From: Bacteroidales bacterium | GTDB lineage: Bacteria; Bacteroidota; Bacteroidia; Bacteroidales; UBA932 | Direction: 5' to 3' | Assembly: GCA_017472115.1 (NCBI GenBank) | Contig: JAFUQW010000012.1 | Location: 1-14,681, forward strand | Length of the DNA stretch: 14,681 nucleotides | In this document: one piece after another, positions 1 to 7,295 of the stretch | Layout of the letters: each line of letters opens with the position of its first letter | Position numbering within the stretch: the stretch's first letter is position 1 | Notes under the pieces: generated by a model | Seen by the model: the letters and a program-made list of their open reading frames with translations, nothing else | The model's database searches: none | Told to the model about the DNA's origin: nothing | Translations under genes and position numbers: made by a program

Positions 1-84
1 CACAAATGCAGAATAAGCATAAGTCAATGCACTGAATAATCCTAATATTATTAGAATCATTGTTATTAAATTTCTATTTCTCAT
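1..84 (-). CDS. N-terminus of an exported protein, cut by the window edge
   Basis: An ATG at 82-84 (minus strand) opens 28 codons that stay open to the window edge. The visible peptide starts MRNRNLITMILIILGLFSAL and reads like a signal peptide: a short basic n-region, then a long hydrophobic core, then a small-residue stretch. It begins 19 bp after the stop of the DUF3244-type gene and no separate promoter fits in the gap, so the two are probably co-transcribed. The mature protein is outside the window and its function cannot be read. It is too short for an ORF caller, but position and signal peptide make it a likely real gene. Confidence 0.6.
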   Translation of the reverse strand, partial: MRNRNLITMILIILGLFSALTYAYSAFV

Positions 85-103
85 AACCTGAAAAGATTTA
101 AAA

Positions 104-490
104 TTAAATTGTAAACATCCCTTCTCCATAGTAGCCATCGGCAATGATGACAAGATAGCAGGTGCCCGGAATGGTCGGTGCATCAAGGAGGATGAATGGT
201 TCGTAGTCAGAGTTGAAGGTGCGAGTATTGACTACATTACCGAATGAATCCACAATATAGACTTCTGTTGAACCTAAGCCGTGGCAGGTAAGTTCAACCA
301 TCATGTTGTGCGAATCATGAAAAGCCTCAACAAACAAAGGCAAAGAACGATCTACTTCATGTTTCGTCTTTAGGGCGTCTATTTCGATAATGGTTTTCCT
401 CTTTGGAGGATCTTCCGCATAAAGCGGATTCAATAAGGCTGCTGACAATGCTATCGCAATGCCGGCAATGATTGATTTTAGTGTTGCCAT
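104..490 (-). CDS. DUF3244-type small secreted protein
   Basis: The product has 128 residues. Residues 1-25 form a signal peptide (hydrophobic core IIAGIAIALSAALL, cleavage likely after the Ala of LYA). The mature part looks like a small beta-sandwich: a VYIVDSFGNVV strand pair and a C-terminal PGTCYLVIIADGYYGEGMFTI-like ending. That ending fits the DUF3244 pattern PGxYxLxIxxxxGYYxGxFTI found in many small secreted Bacteroides proteins; the biochemical role of the family is not established. The ATG at 488-490 follows a good promoter at 519-549 with a leader of roughly 20 nt. The next gene on the strand (1-84) also starts with a signal peptide, suggesting a two-gene secreted cassette. Family call is from memory of the motif, not a search. 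Confidence 0.7.
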   Translation of the reverse strand: MATLKSIIAGIAIALSAALLNPLYAEDPPKRKTIIEIDALKTKHEVDRSLPLFVEAFHDSHNMMVELTCHGLGSTEVYIVDSFGNVVNTRTFNSDYEPFILLDAPTIPGTCYLVIIADGYYGEGMFTI

Positions 491-518
491 TGTTATAATT
501 GATTAGAATTAACAATGA

Positions 519-549
519 CAAAATTATCGAGGAGGATCGGGAAATACAA
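519..549 (-). promoter_or_regulatory. Bacteroides-type promoter for the DUF3244 gene
   Basis: On the minus strand, TTG (547-549) is followed by 20 bp and then TAATTTTG (519-526). This matches the Bacteroidota housekeeping pattern TTTG, 19-21 bp, TAnnTTTG. Transcription would start near 511-513, about 20 nt before the ATG. A near-palindrome at 490-515 (TTGTTATAATT / AATTAACAA) lies in the leader right at the start codon. Confidence 0.7.
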
Positions 550-612
550 TTTTTAAATCTACCTGAGCTGATCGCAAATCATTGATTTTCAACAGGGTTT
601 CAAATAGGAAAT

Positions 613-2232
613 CTACCCCTTTGCAAAAAGGTCTTTGAGATAGGTCTCAAGACGGATTTTTCCACCCTCGAGTCCGAGCTTCTTACGGATTTCACTGCTG
701 ATCTTATAAACCTGGTTATTCTGCATGATGCCGCTTATCTCTTTGGCATTGTAGCCCATGACATAGAGACAGCAGTAACCGATTTCCCATGTGGTCAGCC
801 CTTTTGATTTTAAGAATGAAACTACATCCGGATTCTTGACCACATAGGTCATTCCTATTGTCGAGAGGTATTCTTTGGTGTCGTTAAGAAGATCGTTTAT
901 CTTCCGTTTCATATCTTCTGACTTTCCGGAATGGGACAGACGATGATTCAACACTATTTCATTAAGCAGCTCCATTCTTTCGGAAAGTATTTGATTTATT
1001 TCGGCATCAGTTGATGGATATTCTTCCAAAATTCTTTCAAGAGACTTTCTCTCCTCTAATGCTGACGAATATAAATTTCTCAATAGACGAGTATCTTTTA
1101 CCTGTTTTATTATTAATATGACACAGACAAATAACAAGGCACAGACAGCAAACAACACAAGAAAGAGAATCAGATTTTTATTCTTTTCCTCAAGTATAGT
1201 CATATTCTGCTCATACCGTTCTTCGATATATTGAATATTCCTTGTATGGGTATCAATATACGTTGAATCCAAAATCTCAATGTATGCTTTATAAGCTTCC
1301 GTTGCCTTTTTATACGATTGAGTATATTCATATAATTGTGACATTATTGCATAATAAGTATGCTCATCCGAAATAGAAGTATTATATTTTCTATAATTCA
1401 ATATAGCTTCCATCGCCTTATCATATTGATTTATATTGCAATATGCTATGGACACTATATTCCAATCTATATGGTATTCACAAACTGTATTAATATACTC
1501 TTCCAAAGTTATTTCATACTTCTTCCCGAAATCCATTTCACATTTCAATTTCAAAGAGAAATATGAATTTAACAAGTCAGGTTTCACAAAGTATTTATAT
1601 GTTTCTATTAGATCAATATGTTTCTTTGCCTCATTTAAATACCCTAATGCCCAAAAATTATCAGCAATTTTAAGTTGATTATTCACATAACTGTTGACAT
1701 TCCCCACAGCAAGAAAGAGTTCGGCCGCCTTGCGGTTGGCTTCGATGGCGTTCGGATAGTCGTAGAAGTCGGCATAAATGACTCCCTGTGCGGCGTAGCA
1801 GCGGGCAAGAGCCGAAGTGTCGGTGACTTCGGAAGCAAGGTCAGTCGCACGGATGAAGCAGTCCATCGCCGCTTCCTTGTCGCCGGCATTCTGACGGATG
1901 CGGCCGAGGTAGAAGAGAGTCTTGAATCTATCGTCGGAAGTACCTTTATGATCATAGTATTTCACAGCCGGAGCTATGATGCTGTCCGTGGTGAGATCTA
2001 TGTAATTCTTATCAAGGGCCATTGTGTGCAACAGGGCATGTCTTGCCTTGAGGCTGCGGGTGTTCAGCCTGTAATCCTTGTGCTGACGCAGGATAGCAAG
2101 GGCAGAGTCCGGCATGTCTGCAATCATTGCCTCTGCTTCATCGAGACGGGATACGGCACGAGGATTCTCCTTGCATGAAACGGCTGCGAGGAGAAATGTC
2201 ATAAGAAGGGAAAGTCTGATCAGGTGATTCAT
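613..2232 (-). CDS. Lipoprotein TPR / transmembrane / HTH regulator
   Basis: The product has 539 residues when started at the ATG at 2230-2232, which gives a clean lipoprotein signal (MNHLIRLSLLMTFLLAAVSC, Cys20 lipidated). The longer reading from 2322 would overlap the transporter gene and bury the signal. Residues about 30-330 are helical repeats of TPR type (for example FYLGRIRQNAGDKEAAMDCF). Residues about 354-375 are one membrane helix, followed by a charged coiled-coil-like stretch. Residues about 470-536 resemble a LuxR-like helix-turn-helix (GLTTWEIGYCCLYVMGYNAK ... SEIRKKLGL). The layout suggests periplasmic sensing and cytoplasmic DNA binding in one chain, a design common in Bacteroidota; the signal and targets are unknown. 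It starts 20 bp after the transporter stop, so the two are likely an operon. Codons for residues about 181-404 are much AT-richer than those before. Confidence 0.8.
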   Translation of the reverse strand: MNHLIRLSLLMTFLLAAVSCKENPRAVSRLDEAEAMIADMPDSALAILRQHKDYRLNTRSLKARHALLHTMALDKNYIDLTTDSIIAPAVKYYDHKGTSDDRFKTLFYLGRIRQNAGDKEAAMDCFIRATDLASEVTDTSALARCYAAQGVIYADFYDYPNAIEANRKAAELFLAVGNVNSYVNNQLKIADNFWALGYLNEAKKHIDLIETYKYFVKPDLLNSYFSLKLKCEMDFGKKYEITLEEYINTVCEYHIDWNIVSIAYCNINQYDKAMEAILNYRKYNTSISDEHTYYAIMSQLYEYTQSYKKATEAYKAYIEILDSTYIDTHTRNIQYIEERYEQNMTILEEKNKNLILFLVLFAVCALLFVCVILIIKQVKDTRLLRNLYSSALEERKSLERILEEYPSTDAEINQILSERMELLNEIVLNHRLSHSGKSEDMKRKINDLLNDTKEYLSTIGMTYVVKNPDVVSFLKSKGLTTWEIGYCCLYVMGYNAKEISGIMQNNQVYKISSEIRKKLGLEGGKIRLETYLKDLFAKG

Positions 2233-2252
2233 CAAGTTCGTGGTAAGGGGAG

Positions 2253-3599
2253 TTATACGATGATGTTCGTCACGAAGATAGAAATGATTGCCACCGGTGC
2301 CACATATCGGATGAGGAACCACAGCACGCCGAAGATCCGGACATTGGTTCTGAGGGTGCCGCCATTGGTGAATTCGTCATAGATGTCTGTCTTTTTGAGC
2401 TTCCAGCCGACGAAGAGGACGGTGAGAAGGCTGCCGAGGGTCATCAGGATATTCGACGAGAGGTTGTCGAAGAAGTCGAAGATATTGCGTCCTCCGATCT
2501 CTACTCCTGAAAGAGGACCGAATGACAGGGAGCAGACCGCACCTACAACCCAGCAGATGACGAAGAGGATCGAGCATGCTGCCATGCGGGAAAGTTTCTT
2601 TTCTTCGACGAGAAAGGCGACAGCAACCTCAAGCATCGATATGGATGAAGTCAAGGCAGCTACGAGAAGGGCCAAAAAGAAGAGGATGGCTACGAATCCT
2701 CCGGCAGGCATCTGCGAGAATACATATGGCAGTGTCTCGAACACCAGGCCAGGACCGGACTGCGGATCGAGCCCGAATGCAAAGACCGCCGGCATTATGG
2801 CTACACCGGCTATGAGTGCGAATGCAAGGTCGGAAACAGCAGTCGCCGTGCTCTGATACAATATGTTTTCCTTCTTGTCAACATAAGATGCATAGGTCAT
2901 CATCGTGCCGAATCCCAAAGAGAGGGAGAAGAAGGCCTGTCCGAGGGCAGCAGCACATACCTTCGCGTCTATCTTGGAGAAATCCGGCTTGAAGAGGTAA
3001 TCGACTCCTTTGCCGGATCCGGGAAGAGTCAGTGAATAGACCGCTATGGCCATGACTATGAAGAAGAGCATCGGCATCATGACCTTGCTGAATTTCTCTA
3101 TTCCGTTCTTGATGCCTACGACCACTATCAGGGTGGTGGCAAGAAGGAAGAAGGTCTGGAAGATGAGCGGAGCCCATGGTGCCGAGACGAAATCCGTGAA
3201 CATCGTGTTCATGGCAGCCCGGGAGACATTTCCCGTGAACGAAAAGGTGCAGGACTTGAGAAAGTATTCGATCGACCACCCTCCTATGACACTGTAGTAT
3301 GAGAGCACCACCAGCGGAACTATGACTGTGAAAAGACCTACCCATCGCCATGCTGTTCCTCCCGAAAGATCACGGAATGCGGCATAGGCGTTTTTCTGGC
3401 TGCGACGGCCGACTACGAATTCAGAGATGAATATCGGCATACATATCAGGAAAGACAAGGCAATATAGATGATGATGAAGGCTGCTCCTCCGTTTTCTCC
3501 CACGAGGTATGGGAATCTCCACAGGTTTCCGAGGCCTACTGCCGATCCGGCCATTGCTACAAGGGCGCCGAAACGGCTGCCGAAACTTTCTCTGCTCAT
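2253..3599 (-). CDS. Sodium:neurotransmitter symporter (NSS) family transporter
   Basis: The product has 448 residues with 11-12 predicted membrane helices and is an inner-membrane sodium-coupled importer, probably of an amino acid or related small molecule. Family marks are clear: GSAVGLGNLWRFPY at 18-31 (TM1 unwound region and sodium ligands), SYYSVIGGW at 100-108 (TM3 tyrosine of the substrate site), FFSLSLGFGTMMTYASY at 223-239 (TM6 unwound region, as in LeuT) and LTSSISMLE at 316-324 (TM8, sodium-2 site T/S). Length is close to MhsT-like bacterial members. The exact substrate cannot be assigned. It starts 75 bp after the folA stop, with a 13-bp odd palindrome in the gap, and is followed 20 bp later by the TPR regulator, which may control it. 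Confidence 0.93.
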   Translation of the reverse strand: MSRESFGSRFGALVAMAGSAVGLGNLWRFPYLVGENGGAAFIIIYIALSFLICMPIFISEFVVGRRSQKNAYAAFRDLSGGTAWRWVGLFTVIVPLVVLSYYSVIGGWSIEYFLKSCTFSFTGNVSRAAMNTMFTDFVSAPWAPLIFQTFFLLATTLIVVVGIKNGIEKFSKVMMPMLFFIVMAIAVYSLTLPGSGKGVDYLFKPDFSKIDAKVCAAALGQAFFSLSLGFGTMMTYASYVDKKENILYQSTATAVSDLAFALIAGVAIMPAVFAFGLDPQSGPGLVFETLPYVFSQMPAGGFVAILFFLALLVAALTSSISMLEVAVAFLVEEKKLSRMAACSILFVICWVVGAVCSLSFGPLSGVEIGGRNIFDFFDNLSSNILMTLGSLLTVLFVGWKLKKTDIYDEFTNGGTLRTNVRIFGVLWFLIRYVAPVAIISIFVTNIIV

Positions 3600-3636
3600 A
3601 TAGTCTGCTTTTGCGTGATTAGCAACTTATTAATAT

Positions 3637-3649
3637 TCAAACTGTTTGA
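3637..3649. promoter_or_regulatory. Odd palindrome TCAAACTGTTTGA upstream of the transporter
   Basis: TCAAAC-T-GTTTGA is a perfect 6+6 dyad about a central T in the 75-bp gap between folA and the transporter. It lies about 38 bp upstream of the transporter start, a place that suits an operator. It could also be chance in AT-rich DNA. No good TAnnTTTG promoter was seen beside it. Confidence 0.3.
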
Positions 3650-3674
3650 TATATTCAGCTCGACGTCCGCGCCA

Positions 3675-4199
3675 TTACACTCTTACATACTCTACAAATT
3701 CGAAGGTGTAGCCTGTTTCCGGGTCTGTCATCTTTTCCGAACGCCTTGCTACCTTCCACACTGCAGGATCTATCTGCGGGAAGAACGTGTCGGCATCATC
3801 TATGACAGTATGTACATGGGTGATGATCAGGCGGTCCATGTCCGGAAGGGCCTGAGCATAGATCTGGCCGCCGCCCATGATGAAAAGACGCTGGTCGGCA
3901 GGTTCGACATCTGTCCGAACAAATGACACGGTTCTTTCTACATAACCATATGCTTCTTCCAGAGATCCTACAACAACAACTCCCTCCGGAGCATCAAATC
4001 CGCGGCGTGACACGACCACGTTCAGTCGTTTCGGAAGCGGACGTCCGATGGATTCGAAGGTCTTGCGGCCCATGATCACAGGGCAACCCATGGTGGTTCT
4101 CTTGAAGAACTTAAGATCTTCGGAGATATGCCACAGCAGTTCGTTGTTCCTGCCGATGGCATTATTGTCGGCAATCGCCACTATCAATACCTTTTCCAT
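3675..4199 (-). CDS. folA: Dihydrofolate reductase
   Basis: The product has 174 residues, a usual length for bacterial DHFR. It reduces dihydrofolate to tetrahydrofolate with NADPH in the cytoplasm, recycling the dihydrofolate that thymidylate synthase makes. Visible marks in order: VAIADNNAIGRNNELLWHIS (substrate loop, 7-26), catalytic acid Glu27 in SEDLKFFK, the NADPH-binding MGRKTFESIGRPLPKR at 43-58, and GGGQIYAQALP at 109-119 (nicotinamide-side glycine loop). thyA ends 64 bp upstream on the same strand, the classic thyA-folA order, so they are probably co-transcribed. This is the chromosomal housekeeping type. Confidence 0.96.
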   Translation of the reverse strand: MEKVLIVAIADNNAIGRNNELLWHISEDLKFFKRTTMGCPVIMGRKTFESIGRPLPKRLNVVVSRRGFDAPEGVVVVGSLEEAYGYVERTVSFVRTDVEPADQRLFIMGGGQIYAQALPDMDRLIITHVHTVIDDADTFFPQIDPAVWKVARRSEKMTDPETGYTFEFVEYVRV

Positions 4200-4263
4200 A
4201 TAAACATCAAATGATCGCGAGTATTTTCTGGGGTAAACACCGTTCCGGTGCCTGCAGATGTCG

Positions 4264-5058
4264 TCAGACAGCTACCGGCGCCGGAATGCGAGGATAAGGA
4301 TCATAATCCACCAGCTCGAAGTCCTCATATCTGAAGTCGAAGATACTCTTCACCGAAGGATTGATCTTCATCTTCGGCAGGGCACGAGGCTCACGCGAAA
4401 GCTGTGTGGCAACCTGCTCGAAATGATTGGTATAAATATGAGTGTCACCTGTGGTGTGGACGAATTCTCCCGGCTGAAGTCCGCATACCTGTGCTATCAT
4501 CATGGTCAGAAGGGCATATGATGCGATATTGAACGGCACTCCGAGGAATACGTCGGCACTACGCTGGTAAAGCTGACATGAGAGCTTGCCGTCAGCTACA
4601 TAGAACTGGAAGAGGGAGTGACATGGCGGAAGGGCCATCTTCTCGACTTCGGCTACATTCCACGCAGAGACGATCATGCGGCGTGAATCCGGGTTGTTCC
4701 TGATCTGGTCGATCACATTGGAAAGCTGGTCGATGGTGCGTCCGTCAGGAGTCGGCCAGCTGCGCCACTGATGGCCATATACGGGACCGAGGTCTCCGTT
4801 TTCGTCCGCCCATTCGTCCCAGATGGTCACTCCGTGGTCCTGGAGATATTTCACGTTGGTATCTCCGGCTATGAACCAGAGTAGTTCGTAAATGATGGAT
4901 TTCAGATGGACTTTCTTGGTTGTAAGAAGAGGAAAACCTTCGCTGAGGTCAAAACGCATCTGATAGCCGAACACGCTCTGCGTACCTGTGCCTGTGCGGT
5001 CGCTTTTCATCACACCGTTGGTTCTTATATGCCGAAGTAAGTCTAAGTATTGTTTCAT
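4264..5058 (-). CDS. thyA: Thymidylate synthase
   Basis: The product has 264 residues, the same length as E. coli ThyA. It methylates dUMP to dTMP using methylene-tetrahydrofolate and releases dihydrofolate for the downstream FolA. Visible residues: Arg21 of the phosphate site (SDRTGTGT), the Arg126-Arg127 pair ([11 protein letters not shown]), the catalytic nucleophile Cys146 in [33 protein letters not shown] at 165-184 (dUMP site, Asp169 and Asn177), and the C-terminal IPAPVAV that closes over the active site. The 113-bp gap to galM upstream contains arms that can pair in two alternative ways (5073-5174), which may affect its expression. Confidence 0.97.
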   Translation of the reverse strand: MKQYLDLLRHIRTNGVMKSDRTGTGTQSVFGYQMRFDLSEGFPLLTTKKVHLKSIIYELLWFIAGDTNVKYLQDHGVTIWDEWADENGDLGPVYGHQWRSWPTPDGRTIDQLSNVIDQIRNNPDSRRMIVSAWNVAEVEKMALPPCHSLFQFYVADGKLSCQLYQRSADVFLGVPFNIASYALLTMMIAQVCGLQPGEFVHTTGDTHIYTNHFEQVATQLSREPRALPKMKINPSVKSIFDFRYEDFELVDYDPYPRIPAPVAV

Positions 5059-5072
5059 GAAAGCTGTTGTTT

Positions 5073-5174
5073 AGTGATGTGTTAACATAACCTGCATCAT
5101 TCTAAGTGATTTAAAAATGTCAGTGCATATCAAGTTCCTGTAAACCGAAGCATCTTATTTTTACACATCACTTA
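5073..5174 (-). promoter_or_regulatory. Leader with alternative pairing arms before thyA
   Basis: Read on the minus strand, arm A at 5174-5163 (TAAGTGATGTGT, overlapping the galM stop) can pair with arm C at 5082-5073 (ACACATCACT, 10 bp perfect), or its first eight bases can pair with arm B at 5110-5103 (ATCACTTA, 8 bp perfect). The two pairings exclude each other. Arm C ends 14 nt before the thyA ATG. The arrangement resembles an attenuator or translational switch, but it is inferred from base pairing only and no known riboswitch was recognised. Confidence 0.3.
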
Positions 5175-6221
5175 ACATACACCGAAAGCGAAGATGATGG
5201 CCTGCTCGTATATCTCGCCCGGACGGAGTACACACGAAGGATAGTCCGGCTTGTTAGGTGCATCAGGATAGTTCTGACATTCGATGGCAATGCCGTCATA
5301 GTCGTTATACATATGTCCGTTCTTGCCCTCAGGACATCCTGTGAGCCAGTTTCCCGTATAGATCTGCACTCCAGGCTGAGTGGTATATACTTCCATCTTG
5401 CGACCGCTTTCAGGAGCACAGAGTTCACAGCAGAACTGAAGCTGTCCGCGCTCCGCTCCGTCGATTACCCAGCAATGGTCGTAACCCTTGCCTATCTTCA
5501 ATGGTTCGAAATCGGCGTTCATGTCCTGTCCTACCGGCTTTTCATTGACGAAATCCATCGGAGTTCCTGCCACAGGTGCACTCTCACCGAGAGGAATCTG
5601 AGTCTTGTCTGTAGGGAGATATTCCGAAGCATTCATGCGAAGGGTATGTCCGAGCATGGTGCCGCTACCTTCTCCGTTGAGATTGAAATATGCGTGGTTG
5701 GTAAGGTTCAGGACGGTAGGCTTGTCGCATTCTGCCGTAAGGGTGAGACGAAGCTCGCAATCCTCTGTCCACTCATATCGTGCAACTGTCTTGAGCGCAC
5801 CGGGGAAGCCCATCTCGCCATCTTCTGCATAATACATGAACTCCACTCCGCCTTCGTGCTCACGGCTCTCCCAGACCTGATTCTGGAATCCTTCCGGACC
5901 TCCGTGAAGATGATTCGGTCCGTTGTTGACCGGAAGGGTGTATTCCACGCCGTCGAGAGTGAACTTTCCGAGTGCCACACGGTTGGCATAGCGGCCCGGA
6001 ACCTTTCCCATGCACGGTCCGTCACCGAGATAATCCTCTGCCTTTGCATAACCGAGAGCGACATCCGCAAGAACGCCGTTCCTGTCCGGAACAACGACTG
6101 AGACGATTCCAGCTCCGACTTCGGACAGCTGAACATAAGCACCCTTTGAATTGGTAAGGGTATAACGGTTGATTTCCTTTCCCGACGGGGTCTTTCCCCA
6201 GATTTCTTTCTTGATTTCCAT
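5172..6221 (-). CDS. galM: Aldose 1-epimerase (galactose mutarotase)
   Basis: The product has 349 residues, the normal GalM length. It interconverts alpha and beta anomers of galactose and other aldoses ahead of the Leloir pathway. Visible site residues: GRYANR at 76-81, NHLHGG at 103-108, the catalytic acid His176 in NLTNHAYFN, Asp248 in GYDHCWV and the catalytic base Glu314 in ECQNYPDAPNKP. No signal peptide is seen, so it is probably cytoplasmic. It follows the DUF5106-type lipoprotein gene by 26 bp on the same strand and is likely in one transcript with it. No other galactose genes are in the window, so a general sugar role is possible. Confidence 0.95.
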   Translation of the reverse strand: MEIKKEIWGKTPSGKEINRYTLTNSKGAYVQLSEVGAGIVSVVVPDRNGVLADVALGYAKAEDYLGDGPCMGKVPGRYANRVALGKFTLDGVEYTLPVNNGPNHLHGGPEGFQNQVWESREHEGGVEFMYYAEDGEMGFPGALKTVARYEWTEDCELRLTLTAECDKPTVLNLTNHAYFNLNGEGSGTMLGHTLRMNASEYLPTDKTQIPLGESAPVAGTPMDFVNEKPVGQDMNADFEPLKIGKGYDHCWVIDGAERGQLQFCCELCAPESGRKMEVYTTQPGVQIYTGNWLTGCPEGKNGHMYNDYDGIAIECQNYPDAPNKPDYPSCVLRPGEIYEQAIIFAFGVC

Positions 6222-6247
6222 ATCTTTGGTTTTTGTTTTATTCTGTC

Positions 6248-7213
6248 TTACATCCGGCTCAGATACTCGAACACTTTGTTTTCAGGAGCATCCTTCATGA
6301 TCACTTTCTTGTCCTTGTCCAGCAGATAAAGCGACGGTATCGCCCTGACGTCGTAGAGGGTTTCCGTACGGATCGCAAGGTCAGGATCGAAGCCGTTGTA
6401 CCACTCCTCCGGATAAACAGGCATATATGAGCGCCATGCCGCAATATCTTCGTCGATATAGATGTTGAGTACGGCCATCCGGCCCGTGGAGATCAGTTCT
6501 GCAATCCGGGGATCGCCTTTCAGGATATTTATGATGTTCATGCAGGCCTCGCAGCCGGGATTGCTGAAGAAGAGAAGCGTGAGAGGCGACTTGATTCCGT
6601 AAAGCGACCGCACCGTTCCTTTCTTGTCGGCAAAACGGAAGTCCGCAGCCTTCGTTCCAACCTTGTTGAGAGCACAGAGAGAAGCCTCCCTTTCGTATTT
6701 TCCTTTCATTTCAGGTGAAATACCTTTCCAGGAAGCAAGCATGCCGGCATAAACGCCGTAAAGGTCCTCGTTCCTGTATGGGGAATTGGGGTCGTAGAGA
6801 TATGTCTCCACAAGCGGCGTGATGGTCTCATGGACCTGTGATGAGGAATCTCTGTCCTCGCATGCCAGAACCTTCGAACAGAGGGCTGCCACGGATTTTT
6901 CGGCAGTCTGATGCATGACCATGTCGAGCAGCGACACCCAGTTTGCAAACTTCTGCTCCACATCAGACTTGAGCACTCCGCTTACAAGCACGGAATCCGA
7001 AGGATAGGTTCTTGCAGTATCCATAATCTTGTCCCAGTAATGCAATGCCAGCCAGTCAGCCCTGTCCTGTGCATCTGTCATCATTCCCGGAGGAGTGACT
7101 TCAGGAAAGGACAGAGGGGTGAATGTCTCCTTCTTTCTTTGGACGCATGACAACAGGACAGAAAAAGTCAGGACGAGCAGCAAGAAGCTCAAGGTCTTGG
7201 TTTTTATCTCCAT
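6248..7213 (-). CDS. DUF5106-type lipoprotein with thioredoxin-fold domain
   Basis: The product has 321 residues if started at the ATG at 7211-7213. This start gives a proper lipoprotein signal (MEIKTKTLSFLLLVLTFSVL, then LSC with Cys23). In-frame ATGs at 7229-7231 and 7247-7249 lengthen the n-region and sit close to or inside the likely transcription start. Residues about 40-180 are helical and look like DUF5106, often found before thioredoxin domains in Bacteroidota. Residues about 185-321 are a TlpA/AhpC-like thioredoxin fold: FFSNPGCEAC holds the CxxC pair Cys221-Cys224 and IPSLYLLDKDKK holds the cis-Pro293. It probably handles thiol-disulfide exchange in the periplasm; the partner is unknown. 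Confidence 0.82.
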   Translation of the reverse strand: MEIKTKTLSFLLLVLTFSVLLSCVQRKKETFTPLSFPEVTPPGMMTDAQDRADWLALHYWDKIMDTARTYPSDSVLVSGVLKSDVEQKFANWVSLLDMVMHQTAEKSVAALCSKVLACEDRDSSSQVHETITPLVETYLYDPNSPYRNEDLYGVYAGMLASWKGISPEMKGKYEREASLCALNKVGTKAADFRFADKKGTVRSLYGIKSPLTLLFFSNPGCEACMNIINILKGDPRIAELISTGRMAVLNIYIDEDIAAWRSYMPVYPEEWYNGFDPDLAIRTETLYDVRAIPSLYLLDKDKKVIMKDAPENKVFEYLSRM

Positions 7214-7262
7214 TTTCTTAAAAGTTGGCATAATCTTCAATATATTCATATTGAAAAGCCTA

Positions 7263-7270
7263 CAAAAATA
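7263..7270 (-). promoter_or_regulatory. Possible -7 box for the thioredoxin-fold lipoprotein operon
   Basis: The minus strand reads TATTTTTG, which fits TAnnTTTG. Transcription from here would begin near 7257, giving about 45 nt before the ATG at 7213 and favouring that start over 7249. No convincing TTTG is seen 19-21 bp upstream, so the call is weak. Confidence 0.35.
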
Positions 7271-7281
7271 TAAAAAATAAT

Positions 7282-7289
7282 TAGATTTG
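7282..7289 (+). promoter_or_regulatory. Possible -7 box just before the surface metallopeptidase gene
   Basis: TAGATTTG matches TAnnTTTG exactly and lies 12 bp from the opposite-facing box at 7263-7270. Transcription would start near 7294-7296, at or next to the GTG start at 7296, implying a leaderless or nearly leaderless message. No TTTG is present at normal spacing upstream (nearest TTG at 7251-7253 is 28 bp away), so this is tentative. Confidence 0.35.
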
Positions 7290-7295
7290 TGGCTT

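Noticed and set aside
1675..2178. Long plus-strand open frame opposite the TPR regulator
   Set aside because: It is antisense to a well-supported gene and is explained by G+C-rich codon pattern; no recognisable protein features.
2233..2322. Longer N-terminus for the TPR regulator
   Set aside because: It would overlap the transporter gene and put 30 residues before a clear lipoprotein signal.
4238..4250. Hairpin CACCG-TTC-CGGTG between thyA and folA
   Set aside because: Stem of only 5 bp with a 3-nt loop and no T run; a terminator here would separate two genes that normally work together.
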